A stretch of 64,000 nt of DNA from Tritrichomonas foetus (lineage: Eukaryota > Parabasalia > Tritrichomonadida > Tritrichomonadidae). Made by a program: the position numbers and the translations under genes. How positions within the stretch are numbered: position 1 is the stretch's first letter; each line of letters starts with the position of its first letter. Below, one piece after another: positions 37,355-46,350 of the stretch. A model generated the notes under the pieces. That model saw only the letters and a list, made by a program, of their open reading frames with translations. It ran no database searches and was not told where the DNA came from. Where the stretch lies: positions 68,676 through 132,675 of the forward strand of contig MLAK01001215.1 in NCBI GenBank assembly GCA_001839685.1. The letters run 5' to 3'.

Positions 37355-40300
37355 ATGATACAACCCGAAAAGACCAATCTCGGGCTTGAAGCCGAATTAT
37401 TTGGATCAAATCAACGTGTCAACACGACCATTCCTTCAACTTTGAAAGGATCTGAGATTAAAAACTTTTTAACTTTCTCACATTCAATGCAACTTCCCGA
37501 AAACTCGTGCATTGTTCTCAAAATTCCAATGGATCGAGCTGGAAAGCGTATTGTTTATCACATTATTGACGACGATAAAGACATGACACGCTTTGTTGGA
37601 CGAAGATCAAACGTGAAAATATTGATCTATCCAAAGTCAATCAGACTACGGATTCATTGTGCTGATGGACGTGTGAGTACTCGTGACTACCCAGCTAAGA
37701 CTCCAGCCAATCAAATTATCGAACAAGTTTGCAATGATTTCTTTCACCTTAAACATCATATTGCTTATGCATTATATGGTGATAAGAATGATCTTCAAAA
37801 TCCAATTTCTGCAACCAAGTCTATTCTTGAATACGACCCATATATTCAAGATGTTTGGCTTCTCCGAAGATTTTGGATCAAAGCTTGCAGTACTTTAACC
37901 GATGAGTCTGATATTCACTTTAACTATTCACATGCCAGAAACATCGTTTTCGCTTCTAATTTCAATTACAAATATTACAAGTGGGAAGACTTAATTGCAA
38001 TTTCACTCACAATTGAATATTCCACATATGAGCAGACCAAAGTCCTTCTTAAGAAAGAAAAGAAGGAGAAGAAGATTCAACAAAAGGTAGAAAAGAAGAA
38101 AGAAAAGAAAGAGAAGAAAGAAAAGAAGAAGGAAAAGAAGAAGAAGAAGAAGGCCATTAAAGCTGGAATTGCAGTCGAAGAGCCAGTTGAACAGACACCA
38201 GTCAACACAGGTCCATCACCACAAGACTTAAGCCACTTTCCAAAATGGATGCTCGACGATAAGAAACTTAAGAAGAGGAAGAACGATGTTATTGAAAAGG
38301 TCAAGAATTATGAAGGAAAAGACATTCTTGGTCTTAAATTAGACTTTATGAACCTTTGCTTAGAAAACAAATTCTTCGGCGCACTTATGTTCCACGTCAG
38401 ATGCCCTATCCCAATGACTGGTCAAGCCCCAGCTGACTATGTACTTTCTTTCACTGAAGAACAAATTCATCTTCTCGAACCAGGAACAGAAACTGACGTT
38501 TTCAAGATCGAACACCCACTTGTCAAGAAGTGGAAGCCAACAAGCTTTGAAAACCTTTCCTTCTTCTTTTACCCCAATGCAACTTCCAAAAATTTGATTC
38601 AATGGAATATCCAATATGATAATGTTTTATTCATCTTGGATTATTTCACATCTCTTGTGAACTTCATTAAACAACAAGAAATTCTTGCCATGAAAGATGA
38701 GCAAAGAAAGATTTACCTAAAGGAAAGACAAAGACAAACACAATCATCATTAAACGACATTTTAACTAATAATGATATTGAAATTGGTTATCAAATGGAT
38801 GATGATCTGGATGATCTTTACCAACAAGGCGATCTCCAAAATGATGTCCTTAATCGTTTCCCTGCACCGGCTCATCAGACACCAGTTTTCTTAGATGTTA
38901 CCAAGATCACTGCATTCCTAGAATCACAAAACACTTATGAAGAACTTAAAAACTTCTATGATGATGAAAGAGGCTTCAGATATGAACCAGAAGAATATCA
39001 TGCAGTTAATGAAAGCATTATTGAATCAGGTTGCGCACTTCTTAGAAGCATCATTTTGCAAGAATCAATTTCACCAATTGCAGATGCGACTGCATGGGTT
39101 CAATCTGTCTTGCCTGAAGATCTTCTCACACAGAGTGTTCTTGGTTGGCAACTTCAAGGTCCAGCAAACAACTTGAATGAAGCAGTGTCTACAATCAGTC
39201 GATGTATTTCTTACGTCTTCCAAAGCGAATTATCTCCACTAGATTCATTCGTTGCATTGAACTACGCACGATCATTATTGATGCACTTTGCTCGCCAACA
39301 ATGGAAGGAAATCGATTTTGTTGAAATGGCTGAACAAGTTGATGAATACCTTGGAGCAGTTCTCCGACCAGTCTTCAACATTACTCGTCGTTTAATTTAT
39401 CCATTATCAACTTTGGTCCTCGAAGATTCATCAGATATCTTACCAGATGCTCGTTCAATGCTTTTCTTGAATGAATCTATTGGCATGACACTTACATTCG
39501 CCGCAATTTCTGTTGCACGGGCACTTTGCGATGCTGGAATCGGCTGTGAAGATCTTCAACCAATCTTAAACACACTTCCTGTCGTCAACACCTACGATCC
39601 AATTGTTGCTTATCGTCTTTCTGATGCACTCATGCCATTATTATCGGCATTAGAAACAAATGAAGTTGCACAGAAGGCTTTATTAGCACAAGCGCATGCT
39701 GCCAAAGTAGAAGTGTCCAATATGGTGAACTGTGTCACTGAACTTTATAGCTTTACACACTTTTTACCATCACCTGTTGCAGTTTACTGCCAAGCACACT
39801 CACCACGTTTGTTGACATTACCAGAAACACCATCAACAATTCCAGAAGCTGCTTATATTTACCAACTTGCACGTGAAAGCTCATTAACTTTATGGAATCT
39901 TAATGATGGAAGATATGCTTCATTAGCTCAACAAATAAGTTACACTGCTGCAGAATTCTATACACTCTTCATTGAAGCAGCGCGTGATCCTTCTCTCACA
40001 AATTCACTTGGATACACATTCCAACAACTTATTGAGGCACTATCTCGTGCAATTGAGATCTTCCAAACAACAACATCAATCATCAATGTTTTGAACCCTG
40101 ATGATCCATCACACGCTGTTTTATTGAACCTTTTGAACTCGCCAGAAGATTCAAGGACTTCTCTTTCACTTCTTGCACTTGATTCTGTATCACCAAAGCA
40201 CAAACTTGCTGTTTTAGAGGATAGTGGTCAAAGAATTGATACACAACTTCGTTCCATTAATGGAATTTGTAGTGAAGAAGAAATCCAACTTATTTCAGAT

Positions 40301-40708
40301 TCATTCAGAGTCTTCTCGTTAATGGTTTTGGCACTGAGCAAAGATCAAGATAATGCATCACAAATCAGGGTTGACATTTCGAAGTTTGGTGAAGAATTAA
40401 TTGATCTCATGAAGGCTAATATTGATGAAGACACAAGAAGAAGACGTGTCCAAGAACTTATTACAAGGCTTAGGACTTTCATCAACATCGGAAAGACATA
40501 TCAAGAATTCAAATTAATTAACATCAACACCGCAGCTCTCCAGGTTAAACAAAGGAACATCACAATTGTTAATGAAGCAGCCCGTATCAGAGACACCACT
40601 AACGAATTTGCTGTTCAACTCTTGCTTCCAGATTCATCGGTCAGCACAGAAACACTTCAAAAGATTGCGGCAATATTAAGGAGATTCAGCCTTGCAGCAA
40701 TGGATTAA
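37355..40708 (+). CDS. Short talin-like FERM-domain protein
   Basis: This is a 1117-residue protein. Residues about 96-165 fit the ubiquitin-like talin F1 (IRLRIHCADGRV...). LLRRFWIK (168-175) and the following helices fit the F1-F2 junction and F2, which carries a lysine-rich insertion at about 229-265. About 375-450 fits an F3/PTB lobe (HPLVKKWKPTSF, then FTSLVNFI). The rest (about 530-1117) is helical bundles like a talin rod, but only about 590 residues instead of about 2000, with no clear I/LWEQ actin-binding end. Talins link integrin-like receptors to actin. Codons end in C or G more often than in neighbouring genes, which suggests high expression. The FERM assignment is good; talin rather than another FERM protein is likely. 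Confidence 0.8.
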   Translation: MIQPEKTNLGLEAELFGSNQRVNTTIPSTLKGSEIKNFLTFSHSMQLPENSCIVLKIPMDRAGKRIVYHIIDDDKDMTRFVGRRSNVKILIYPKSIRLRIHCADGRVSTRDYPAKTPANQIIEQVCNDFFHLKHHIAYALYGDKNDLQNPISATKSILEYDPYIQDVWLLRRFWIKACSTLTDESDIHFNYSHARNIVFASNFNYKYYKWEDLIAISLTIEYSTYEQTKVLLKKEKKEKKIQQKVEKKKEKKEKKEKKKEKKKKKKAIKAGIAVEEPVEQTPVNTGPSPQDLSHFPKWMLDDKKLKKRKNDVIEKVKNYEGKDILGLKLDFMNLCLENKFFGALMFHVRCPIPMTGQAPADYVLSFTEEQIHLLEPGTETDVFKIEHPLVKKWKPTSFENLSFFFYPNATSKNLIQWNIQYDNVLFILDYFTSLVNFIKQQEILAMKDEQRKIYLKERQRQTQSSLNDILTNNDIEIGYQMDDDLDDLYQQGDLQNDVLNRFPAPAHQTPVFLDVTKITAFLESQNTYEELKNFYDDERGFRYEPEEYHAVNESIIESGCALLRSIILQESISPIADATAWVQSVLPEDLLTQSVLGWQLQGPANNLNEAVSTISRCISYVFQSELSPLDSFVALNYARSLLMHFARQQWKEIDFVEMAEQVDEYLGAVLRPVFNITRRLIYPLSTLVLEDSSDILPDARSMLFLNESIGMTLTFAAISVARALCDAGIGCEDLQPILNTLPVVNTYDPIVAYRLSDALMPLLSALETNEVAQKALLAQAHAAKVEVSNMVNCVTELYSFTHFLPSPVAVYCQAHSPRLLTLPETPSTIPEAAYIYQLARESSLTLWNLNDGRYASLAQQISYTAAEFYTLFIEAARDPSLTNSLGYTFQQLIEALSRAIEIFQTTTSIINVLNPDDPSHAVLLNLLNSPEDSRTSLSLLALDSVSPKHKLAVLEDSGQRIDTQLRSINGICSEEEIQLISDSFRVFSLMVLALSKDQDNASQIRVDISKFGEELIDLMKANIDEDTRRRRVQELITRLRTFINIGKTYQEFKLININTAALQVKQRNITIVNEAARIRDTTNEFAVQLLLPDSSVSTETLQKIAAILRRFSLAAMD

Positions 40709-41298
40709 GCAAATTACAAACTAAATAGACTTCAATTTTATTTATATTTTCATTTTAGGATTTTCATTTTTTTTATTTGGATCTTTGATTTTAATTTCGA
40801 ATATTATTTTATTCGATAATCTATCAGTGATAGAGGAATAATTGCAATATTAATGGTGAATTTTAATGATGAATAAGAGAATCCATATCCCAAGTTTCTT
40901 TTGAAAAATAACAATCAATAATTGAATAGAAAAAATTTTTTGAGGAAAAAAGCCGTTTACTCTCTTTCAAAAATCCAACAATTCTTTTTCAAAAATATTT
41001 TCTCCAACATTTTTTCCTCTCTATGATTAACTAAATTGATTTAATAAATATAATCGTGATCTGAAGCCGTTTTTTTGAGAAGAGTCTTTTGAAAACTGTA
41101 CGTTAAAAAACCGCCATAATGGTCAAATATTTCATTGATAACATAATTTCTTTATAAAATGAATATCATCTTTATGAAAAAGTTTTTTAAAATTGAATTT
41201 AATTGATTAATTATGATTATCATTCAATGACAATTTCATAATTGAATTCCAATGATAAAAATTGAGTGTTTTTTGCTTCAAAGAAAAATATTCTGTAC
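40709..41298. other. Intergenic, nothing recognised
   Basis: This 590-base AT-rich spacer lies between two plus-strand genes. GTACGTTAAAA occurs at 41100-41110. The next gene's frame extends 11 codons upstream only through a GTG (41266), so I place that region outside the CDS. Confidence 0.4.
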
Positions 41299-44200
41299 AT
41301 GTTTCGATCCCCGCGTAAATCTGCAATCGATACTTCTAATCTTAATTGTAGCTATACTCCCCCAAGAAACAACCAGCCATCACCAACACTGAGGACTATC
41401 TCACCGCGTCTTCAATACTCCCTCAGATCGGGCACATTCAATTATTCGCAAGAAACGGCACCATCAACTTCCATGCGATCGGGCACTACCGGTGGTATGT
41501 CAAGAATGACTTCCTTCTCATCTAATACAAAAAGTTCAGCACCAACAACAACCTATCACAGCCCAATCTATTCTGGCGCCACAGACAGGATGATACAGCT
41601 TCGACGCCAGGTCGACTCAAGAGGCCGCGTGATGAACTGGAGCTACACAGATACCTCGGCCAACAGTTTTTCTCCAAAAAGACATAGCATGATGAAATCC
41701 GATTCATCAAGCGAGATGAGCTTTTCAATGCCTTCCGAACAAGAAGAAGAAGAAGACTCTTCATCATTCCTCAGCGAAAGCGGCGACAACAACGACAATA
41801 CAAACTACAGCAATAATTCCGATAATTACAGCGATAGCATCGATAATTACAGCAATACGAATTATAGCCAAAACGATGGCAATTCAAACTACAGCGAAAA
41901 CTCGAATTATTACAGCGCCCAATATTCGACCAATAACGACAGTAGAAGTCAATACGGTGATTCCGAGTATGGAAGCCACACAGATTCGCAATACGGAAGC
42001 AACGTGAATTCCGAATATGGAAGCCATACATATTCGCGCTCTTATACTGAAAACAACGATGAAAGCAAGCATGGCGATGACAATAACTACACGTACACAG
42101 ATAGCCAGTACAGCCAGAGCCATCATGAGGCAAATGAAAACTACTCCACAACTGGCAGCGTTTCACTTCACAGCCAGTCTACTGAATTTTCTGAGAACGA
42201 TAGCATCAGCCAGAAAGAAGAGCAACATGCCAGTGAAGCAAATAGCCAAGCAAGTCGTTCATCCCGAAGGAGGTCATCAAAGCAACTCTCGTCATCGGCT
42301 GCCCAAAATTCACAAAAATCTCGTTCAAAGAAATCAAATACAAACACCGCATCAAATACTGCAACAAATACAAATACTGCATCAAATACAAACACTGCAT
42401 CAAATACAAATACAGAAAATGAAAATAAGGCTTTGAATGAAGAAGAAGAATTGAAGGAAGTTCATCAAACATCTTCCTCCACCAATAAAAGATCTTCACT
42501 TTCAGATGATAATCCGTCTAGCAGCTATGCCACTTTCCCACAAAGTAACACTGAAGAAGAAGAAAATACATCAGAAAACATTAAAAATTCTGACTCTTCT
42601 GAAAAAGAACAGCAAAAAGAATCCCAACCTCAACCTGAACAAGAACCAGAACCTGAGACAATTCAAGAACATGAATCAACAAGCAGTGAATCCTTAAATA
42701 ATTCCAAACAAATTCAACAAAAACAAAAGCAACAAAAAGAACAACAACAAAAAGGTCTATTTTCATCATCAAGCAAGCAGAAATCAGCCAAGCATACAAG
42801 TGCAAGCGAAAAAGGAAGACAAAGAAAAGAAACAAAGCAAGCGCCAAAGCCTGAAAAAGAAGCCCAGCAAGAAAAACAGCAAGAAGAAGATCACTCACCA
42901 GAAATAAATAAAACTGATTCATCTGCCCATGAAATAAGCACTTCTTCAGCTGCCGAAAAACAACACAGCTCCCAAAAACCAAAATCACGTGGAAGAAAAA
43001 CTGCTGCAAAGAAGCCAGCATCTAAACAAGCCAAACCAGAAACTAAACAAGAAACCAAATCAGAATCAAAGTCTGAACAATACTCAGAAGCTAAATTAGA
43101 GTCTAAATCTGAAAAAAAGCCAAAGAAATCAAAAGGAAAGCAATCTCAATCAAAGACATCAACAGCCGAACAAAAACAAGAGCAAAAACCTAAAGAAGCC
43201 GAACAAAAAGTTGAACAAAAACAAACCAAACAAGCAGAAAAGAAGTCAACCGAAAAGAAACCAGTTGAGAAGAAGCCAGTTGAAAAGAAACCAGTTGAAA
43301 AAACACCAACTGATAAAAAACAAGCTGAGAAGAAACCAGCCGAATCAAAACAAACTGAAAAGAAACCAGTCGAGAAAAAGCCAGTAGAAAAGAAACAAAC
43401 CGAAAAGAAACCAGTTGAGAAAAAGCCAGTAGAAAAGAAATCAGTCGAGAAAAAGCCAGCAGAAAAGAAACCTGTTGAAAAGAAGCCTGATGAAAAAAAA
43501 CAAGAAGAACAGCCAAAGCAAAAATCAGCTCCAAAGAAGAAACAAACAAAAGCTAGACAAGCTGCAAAACCAAAACAACAACAAGCAAAGAAAGTTGAAG
43601 AAGAAAAGCCAAAACCAGAAGAAAATGTTGAAAACCCTGAAGAACAAGAAAATAATGTATCACACAGTGAATCAGATGTAAAAATCAAGGATCTTTCCGA
43701 ATCAAGCTCATCAAGCCTACACAAAGTGGATGAAGAAGAAGAACATCGCGAAGAACCACAGTCACAATCACAACCAGAGGAGCAGCCAAAACAAGAACCA
43801 CTCAAACCACAAACACAAGAACAACCTGAAGAAATTCCACCCAAAGAAACTCATGAAGAAGAGGAACAATTTGGCGAAATGGCTGAAAGAAATGCTGAAA
43901 TCGATTTTATTATCGAAGAAGAAGAAGAGCAAGATGAAATCATCGAACAATCTTCAAAAGAGCAACCGGAGCAACTAAAAGAACATAAAGAATCAAGTTC
44001 ATCATCATCATCATCGCATCATGAAGAAGAAAAACTTGAACAAATTACAGAACCACAAGATGAAATTGAATTCCATGCCGAAGAAGAAAAGCATGAACCA
44101 GAAGCACAACAAGAACAAGTCCAACATATGGAAGAATCAACCACTTCCGAATCCAGCGAACAATCTTTGTCATCTCATAAAGCTGAAAAACATGAAGAAG

Positions 44201-44619
44201 AAGAAGAACAAAAAGGGCTTACAACCACTGAAGAAGAAGAAGAAGTACATGAACCAATTGAAGAAGAATTTCATGAAACTGAACAAAAACACGAAGAAGA
44301 AGAACTAATTGAACAAACATATAATGAAGAAGAATCTATTCATGAAAAAGAAAACACTTCTAGTTCAGATTCAAGCGACGAAGATAAGAAAGGAAAATTC
44401 CGCATAGGTCTCAAATCAATCAAGAAGGCTTTCAAGAATACAGAACCAGTTGTTAAGGTTAAACAATTGATGGAGTCAAACAACAAACTTGTTAATGCGG
44501 TGATCGAGAACCAAAAATCAATTCTTTCTGTCATAAATGATGAACACACAAAGGAAGCTCTTGAACATCTTGAAGCTGCATCGGAATTGTTGGGAAAACT
44601 ATGTTTTAATTATCAATGA
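41299..44619 (+). CDS. Low-complexity repeat protein with conserved C-terminal helical tail
   Basis: The first ATG is at 41299 (MFRSPRK), giving 1106 residues. The order is: a basic Ser/Pro/Thr-rich N-terminus (1-135); an S/Y/N/D-rich block (about 158-300) with repeated YGS-H/N units; an NTAS repeat (347-375); mixed K/E/Q/S sequence; a strongly repetitive EKKPVEKKP block (about 645-735); an E-rich acidic block (848-1014); and a compact basic/helical domain (1031-1106, FRIGLKSIKKAFK, then NKLVNAVIENQKSIL). The tail is the only part likely to fold. The protein is probably intracellular; KKPVEKK-type repeats resemble microtubule- or RNA-associated proteins by composition only. The frame stays open for 3.3 kb, so coding is certain. 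Confidence 0.88.
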   Translation: MFRSPRKSAIDTSNLNCSYTPPRNNQPSPTLRTISPRLQYSLRSGTFNYSQETAPSTSMRSGTTGGMSRMTSFSSNTKSSAPTTTYHSPIYSGATDRMIQLRRQVDSRGRVMNWSYTDTSANSFSPKRHSMMKSDSSSEMSFSMPSEQEEEEDSSSFLSESGDNNDNTNYSNNSDNYSDSIDNYSNTNYSQNDGNSNYSENSNYYSAQYSTNNDSRSQYGDSEYGSHTDSQYGSNVNSEYGSHTYSRSYTENNDESKHGDDNNYTYTDSQYSQSHHEANENYSTTGSVSLHSQSTEFSENDSISQKEEQHASEANSQASRSSRRRSSKQLSSSAAQNSQKSRSKKSNTNTASNTATNTNTASNTNTASNTNTENENKALNEEEELKEVHQTSSSTNKRSSLSDDNPSSSYATFPQSNTEEEENTSENIKNSDSSEKEQQKESQPQPEQEPEPETIQEHESTSSESLNNSKQIQQKQKQQKEQQQKGLFSSSSKQKSAKHTSASEKGRQRKETKQAPKPEKEAQQEKQQEEDHSPEINKTDSSAHEISTSSAAEKQHSSQKPKSRGRKTAAKKPASKQAKPETKQETKSESKSEQYSEAKLESKSEKKPKKSKGKQSQSKTSTAEQKQEQKPKEAEQKVEQKQTKQAEKKSTEKKPVEKKPVEKKPVEKTPTDKKQAEKKPAESKQTEKKPVEKKPVEKKQTEKKPVEKKPVEKKSVEKKPAEKKPVEKKPDEKKQEEQPKQKSAPKKKQTKARQAAKPKQQQAKKVEEEKPKPEENVENPEEQENNVSHSESDVKIKDLSESSSSSLHKVDEEEEHREEPQSQSQPEEQPKQEPLKPQTQEQPEEIPPKETHEEEEQFGEMAERNAEIDFIIEEEEEQDEIIEQSSKEQPEQLKEHKESSSSSSSSHHEEEKLEQITEPQDEIEFHAEEEKHEPEAQQEQVQHMEESTTSESSEQSLSSHKAEKHEEEEEQKGLTTTEEEEEVHEPIEEEFHETEQKHEEEELIEQTYNEEESIHEKENTSSSDSSDEDKKGKFRIGLKSIKKAFKNTEPVVKVKQLMESNNKLVNAVIENQKSILSVINDEHTKEALEHLEAASELLGKLCFNYQ
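42340..42420 (+). repeat. Coding repeat: AAATACAAATACTGCATC-type units
   Basis: Degenerate 18-base units encode NTNTAS in the low-complexity gene, four to five copies with third-position changes. The period is a multiple of three, so copy-number change keeps the frame. Confidence 0.7.
43235..43500 (+). repeat. Coding repeat: KKPVE-type pentapeptide units (15 bp)
   Basis: About 17 units of 15 bases encode variants of EKKPV/EKKQT/EKKPA. Units differ mostly at the last two residues. The 15-bp period keeps the frame, and near-identical pairs (GAGAAAAAGCCAGTAGAAAA repeated near 43372 and 43417) point to recent duplication within the array. Confidence 0.85.
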
Positions 44620-45398
44620 AAAATAAACACATTTATTTCCTCGTAATTTTAACTTTCTCCTTAGTATCTTTTTAATTACTTTATGGTTCATTCACACATG
44701 CAAATCATTCATATGATGAACTATATCCTATTTTAAATATAAGAATAATTTAAGTGAAAATCCTCACAAAACAGTTGTAATGAAAAAAAGACTTGGTCAT
44801 TTGCGAAATACCCAAAAGCAAGTTACTAAGTCTTCAATGAGCATCAACAGAAAAACGTTTTTTTTTTTATTTTTTTAAATATTGTTTATTTATTGGAATT
44901 TTTAAACCACCAACACTATTTTTTTTTTCTTTTTTTCGGAATCTTCTAAAATGCTTCAACTCTTATTTATGCTTTTTAATTTATGATACTCAGATGAATA
45001 TAATTCACAATTTGAGTTTTGATTTTCCTGATTGTTATAGCCACACTTTATTCATAACATTTCAATTTCTGGCAGAATACATGACAATATTTTGAGTCAC
45101 AAATTCTTTCTGTAAAATCATTTTCTATTATAATATGATATGTCATAATATTTATTGAAATAATCGCTTAAAATATAAATTTGTAAATTGTGATTTCTAG
45201 GAATGGAGTCTATCTTTATCATTTTTTTTTTTTTTTTTTTTAAAAAAATTAATTAATTTTAGATAATCAAAAAGTAAGAATAGTAAATGATACATCACTC
45301 ACAATGTGATCATCGGATAATGAAAAACAAAACAAGTTATTAATATCGGTAAAAACCATCTTTCTATCTAAACTAATAATTGTAGCTAACAAAGGATA
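44620..45398. other. Convergent intergenic region with T20A7 tract
   Basis: This 779-base gap lies between two converging genes. It has T20 directly followed by A7 (45222-45248), and shorter T runs at 44860-44871 and 44919-44935. No coding frame is supported. Confidence 0.5.
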
Positions 45399-46046
45399 TC
45401 ATTCATTTTGTGTTTGGTTGATTTGTCCACTTTTTACCATGGATGACATTTGTCTGAGGAAAGTTTGAAATTGTCTTTGACATAAAGCAATATTATCTTT
45501 CAAGCTGTCAATTTCAGATTTCATTGTTGCCACTTCATCTTTGAGTGCTCTTGCTTGAGCTGATTTTTCGTTTTGAGATGAATTTTGACATTTCAAAAGT
45601 TGCTCTTGTAATCCATTTAAAGTTTCCATTTTTGAATTCATGTCTTCAGCAAGATGAGTGGCAGTTTTTTGAATAAAATCAAAATTCAAATTATTGCTTG
45701 AGTAACTATCTGGAGATGAAAAATCTTTTTGTATACACTTTATTTTCTCTTTTTCCTCTCCTTCTGAAACATTTTGAGCTTTCACTTCAGCTAAAGCTAA
45801 AATGAGATCAAGATTAAAATTATTTTTTTCAATAATTTGTGAAAGACACCAATCACTTATATTTTGACCATTTAGAGAAACTAGTGGAAATTCTGAAAAG
45901 TTATTCGTTTGGTAATGAACCTCAATTATGTCAATGCCATTTTCTTTTATTTTTAGTGAAAAATCAGTATCGCTATCTTTTTTAAGATTCGGATACCGCT
46001 TTAAGGCAATATCAAATTGATGGTCTAACAACGAATTAGTTGTCAT
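45399..46046 (-). CDS. Coiled-coil protein, unknown
   Basis: The frame opens at a GTG (46130), but the first ATG is at 46044-46046, giving 215 residues (MTTNSLLDHQFD...). The N-terminal half (about 1-110) has alternating strands and helices and could be a small alpha/beta domain. The C-terminal half (about 125-205) is a heptad-type coiled coil (METLNGLQEQLL, then KDEVATMKSEIDSLKDNI). This small globular head plus coil resembles kinetochore or Mediator subunits in shape only. The gene is followed 304 bases upstream by the large RapGAP-like gene on the same strand. No known domain is recognised. Confidence 0.72.
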   Translation of the reverse strand: MTTNSLLDHQFDIALKRYPNLKKDSDTDFSLKIKENGIDIIEVHYQTNNFSEFPLVSLNGQNISDWCLSQIIEKNNFNLDLILALAEVKAQNVSEGEEKEKIKCIQKDFSSPDSYSSNNLNFDFIQKTATHLAEDMNSKMETLNGLQEQLLKCQNSSQNEKSAQARALKDEVATMKSEIDSLKDNIALCQRQFQTFLRQMSSMVKSGQINQTQNE

Positions 46047-46350
46047 GAGAATCTGGTGATTTAACAAGGTTTGTTTAAACAAACTTTCAGAATTTGATAA
46101 ATCAAACAAGAATATAAATTTGTATCTCACTCAAATCATTTGAAATTACTATGATGAGAACATCTTTGATTTCACTTTGAAGAAATTCTTTTATTGAATG
46201 CTTTGTTAGTAACGTAAATAATAAAAATTAAACAAACAAGCAAAATGTATGGTATACTCGTCCATTTTAAGTTAAAGAAATACAATGAAGAAGTATATAT
46301 AAAAAACTATTTCTAATATAATCTATATTTTAACTAATAAACAAATAGTT
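46047..46350. other. Intergenic, nothing recognised
   Basis: This 304-base spacer lies between two minus-strand genes. TTAGTAACGTAAAT (46206-46219) has a TAACG core. No gene is seen. Confidence 0.4.

Noticed and set aside
43146..43844. 232-codon minus-strand Cys/Phe/Ser-rich frame
   Set aside because: It is the antisense shadow of the KKPVE coding repeat.
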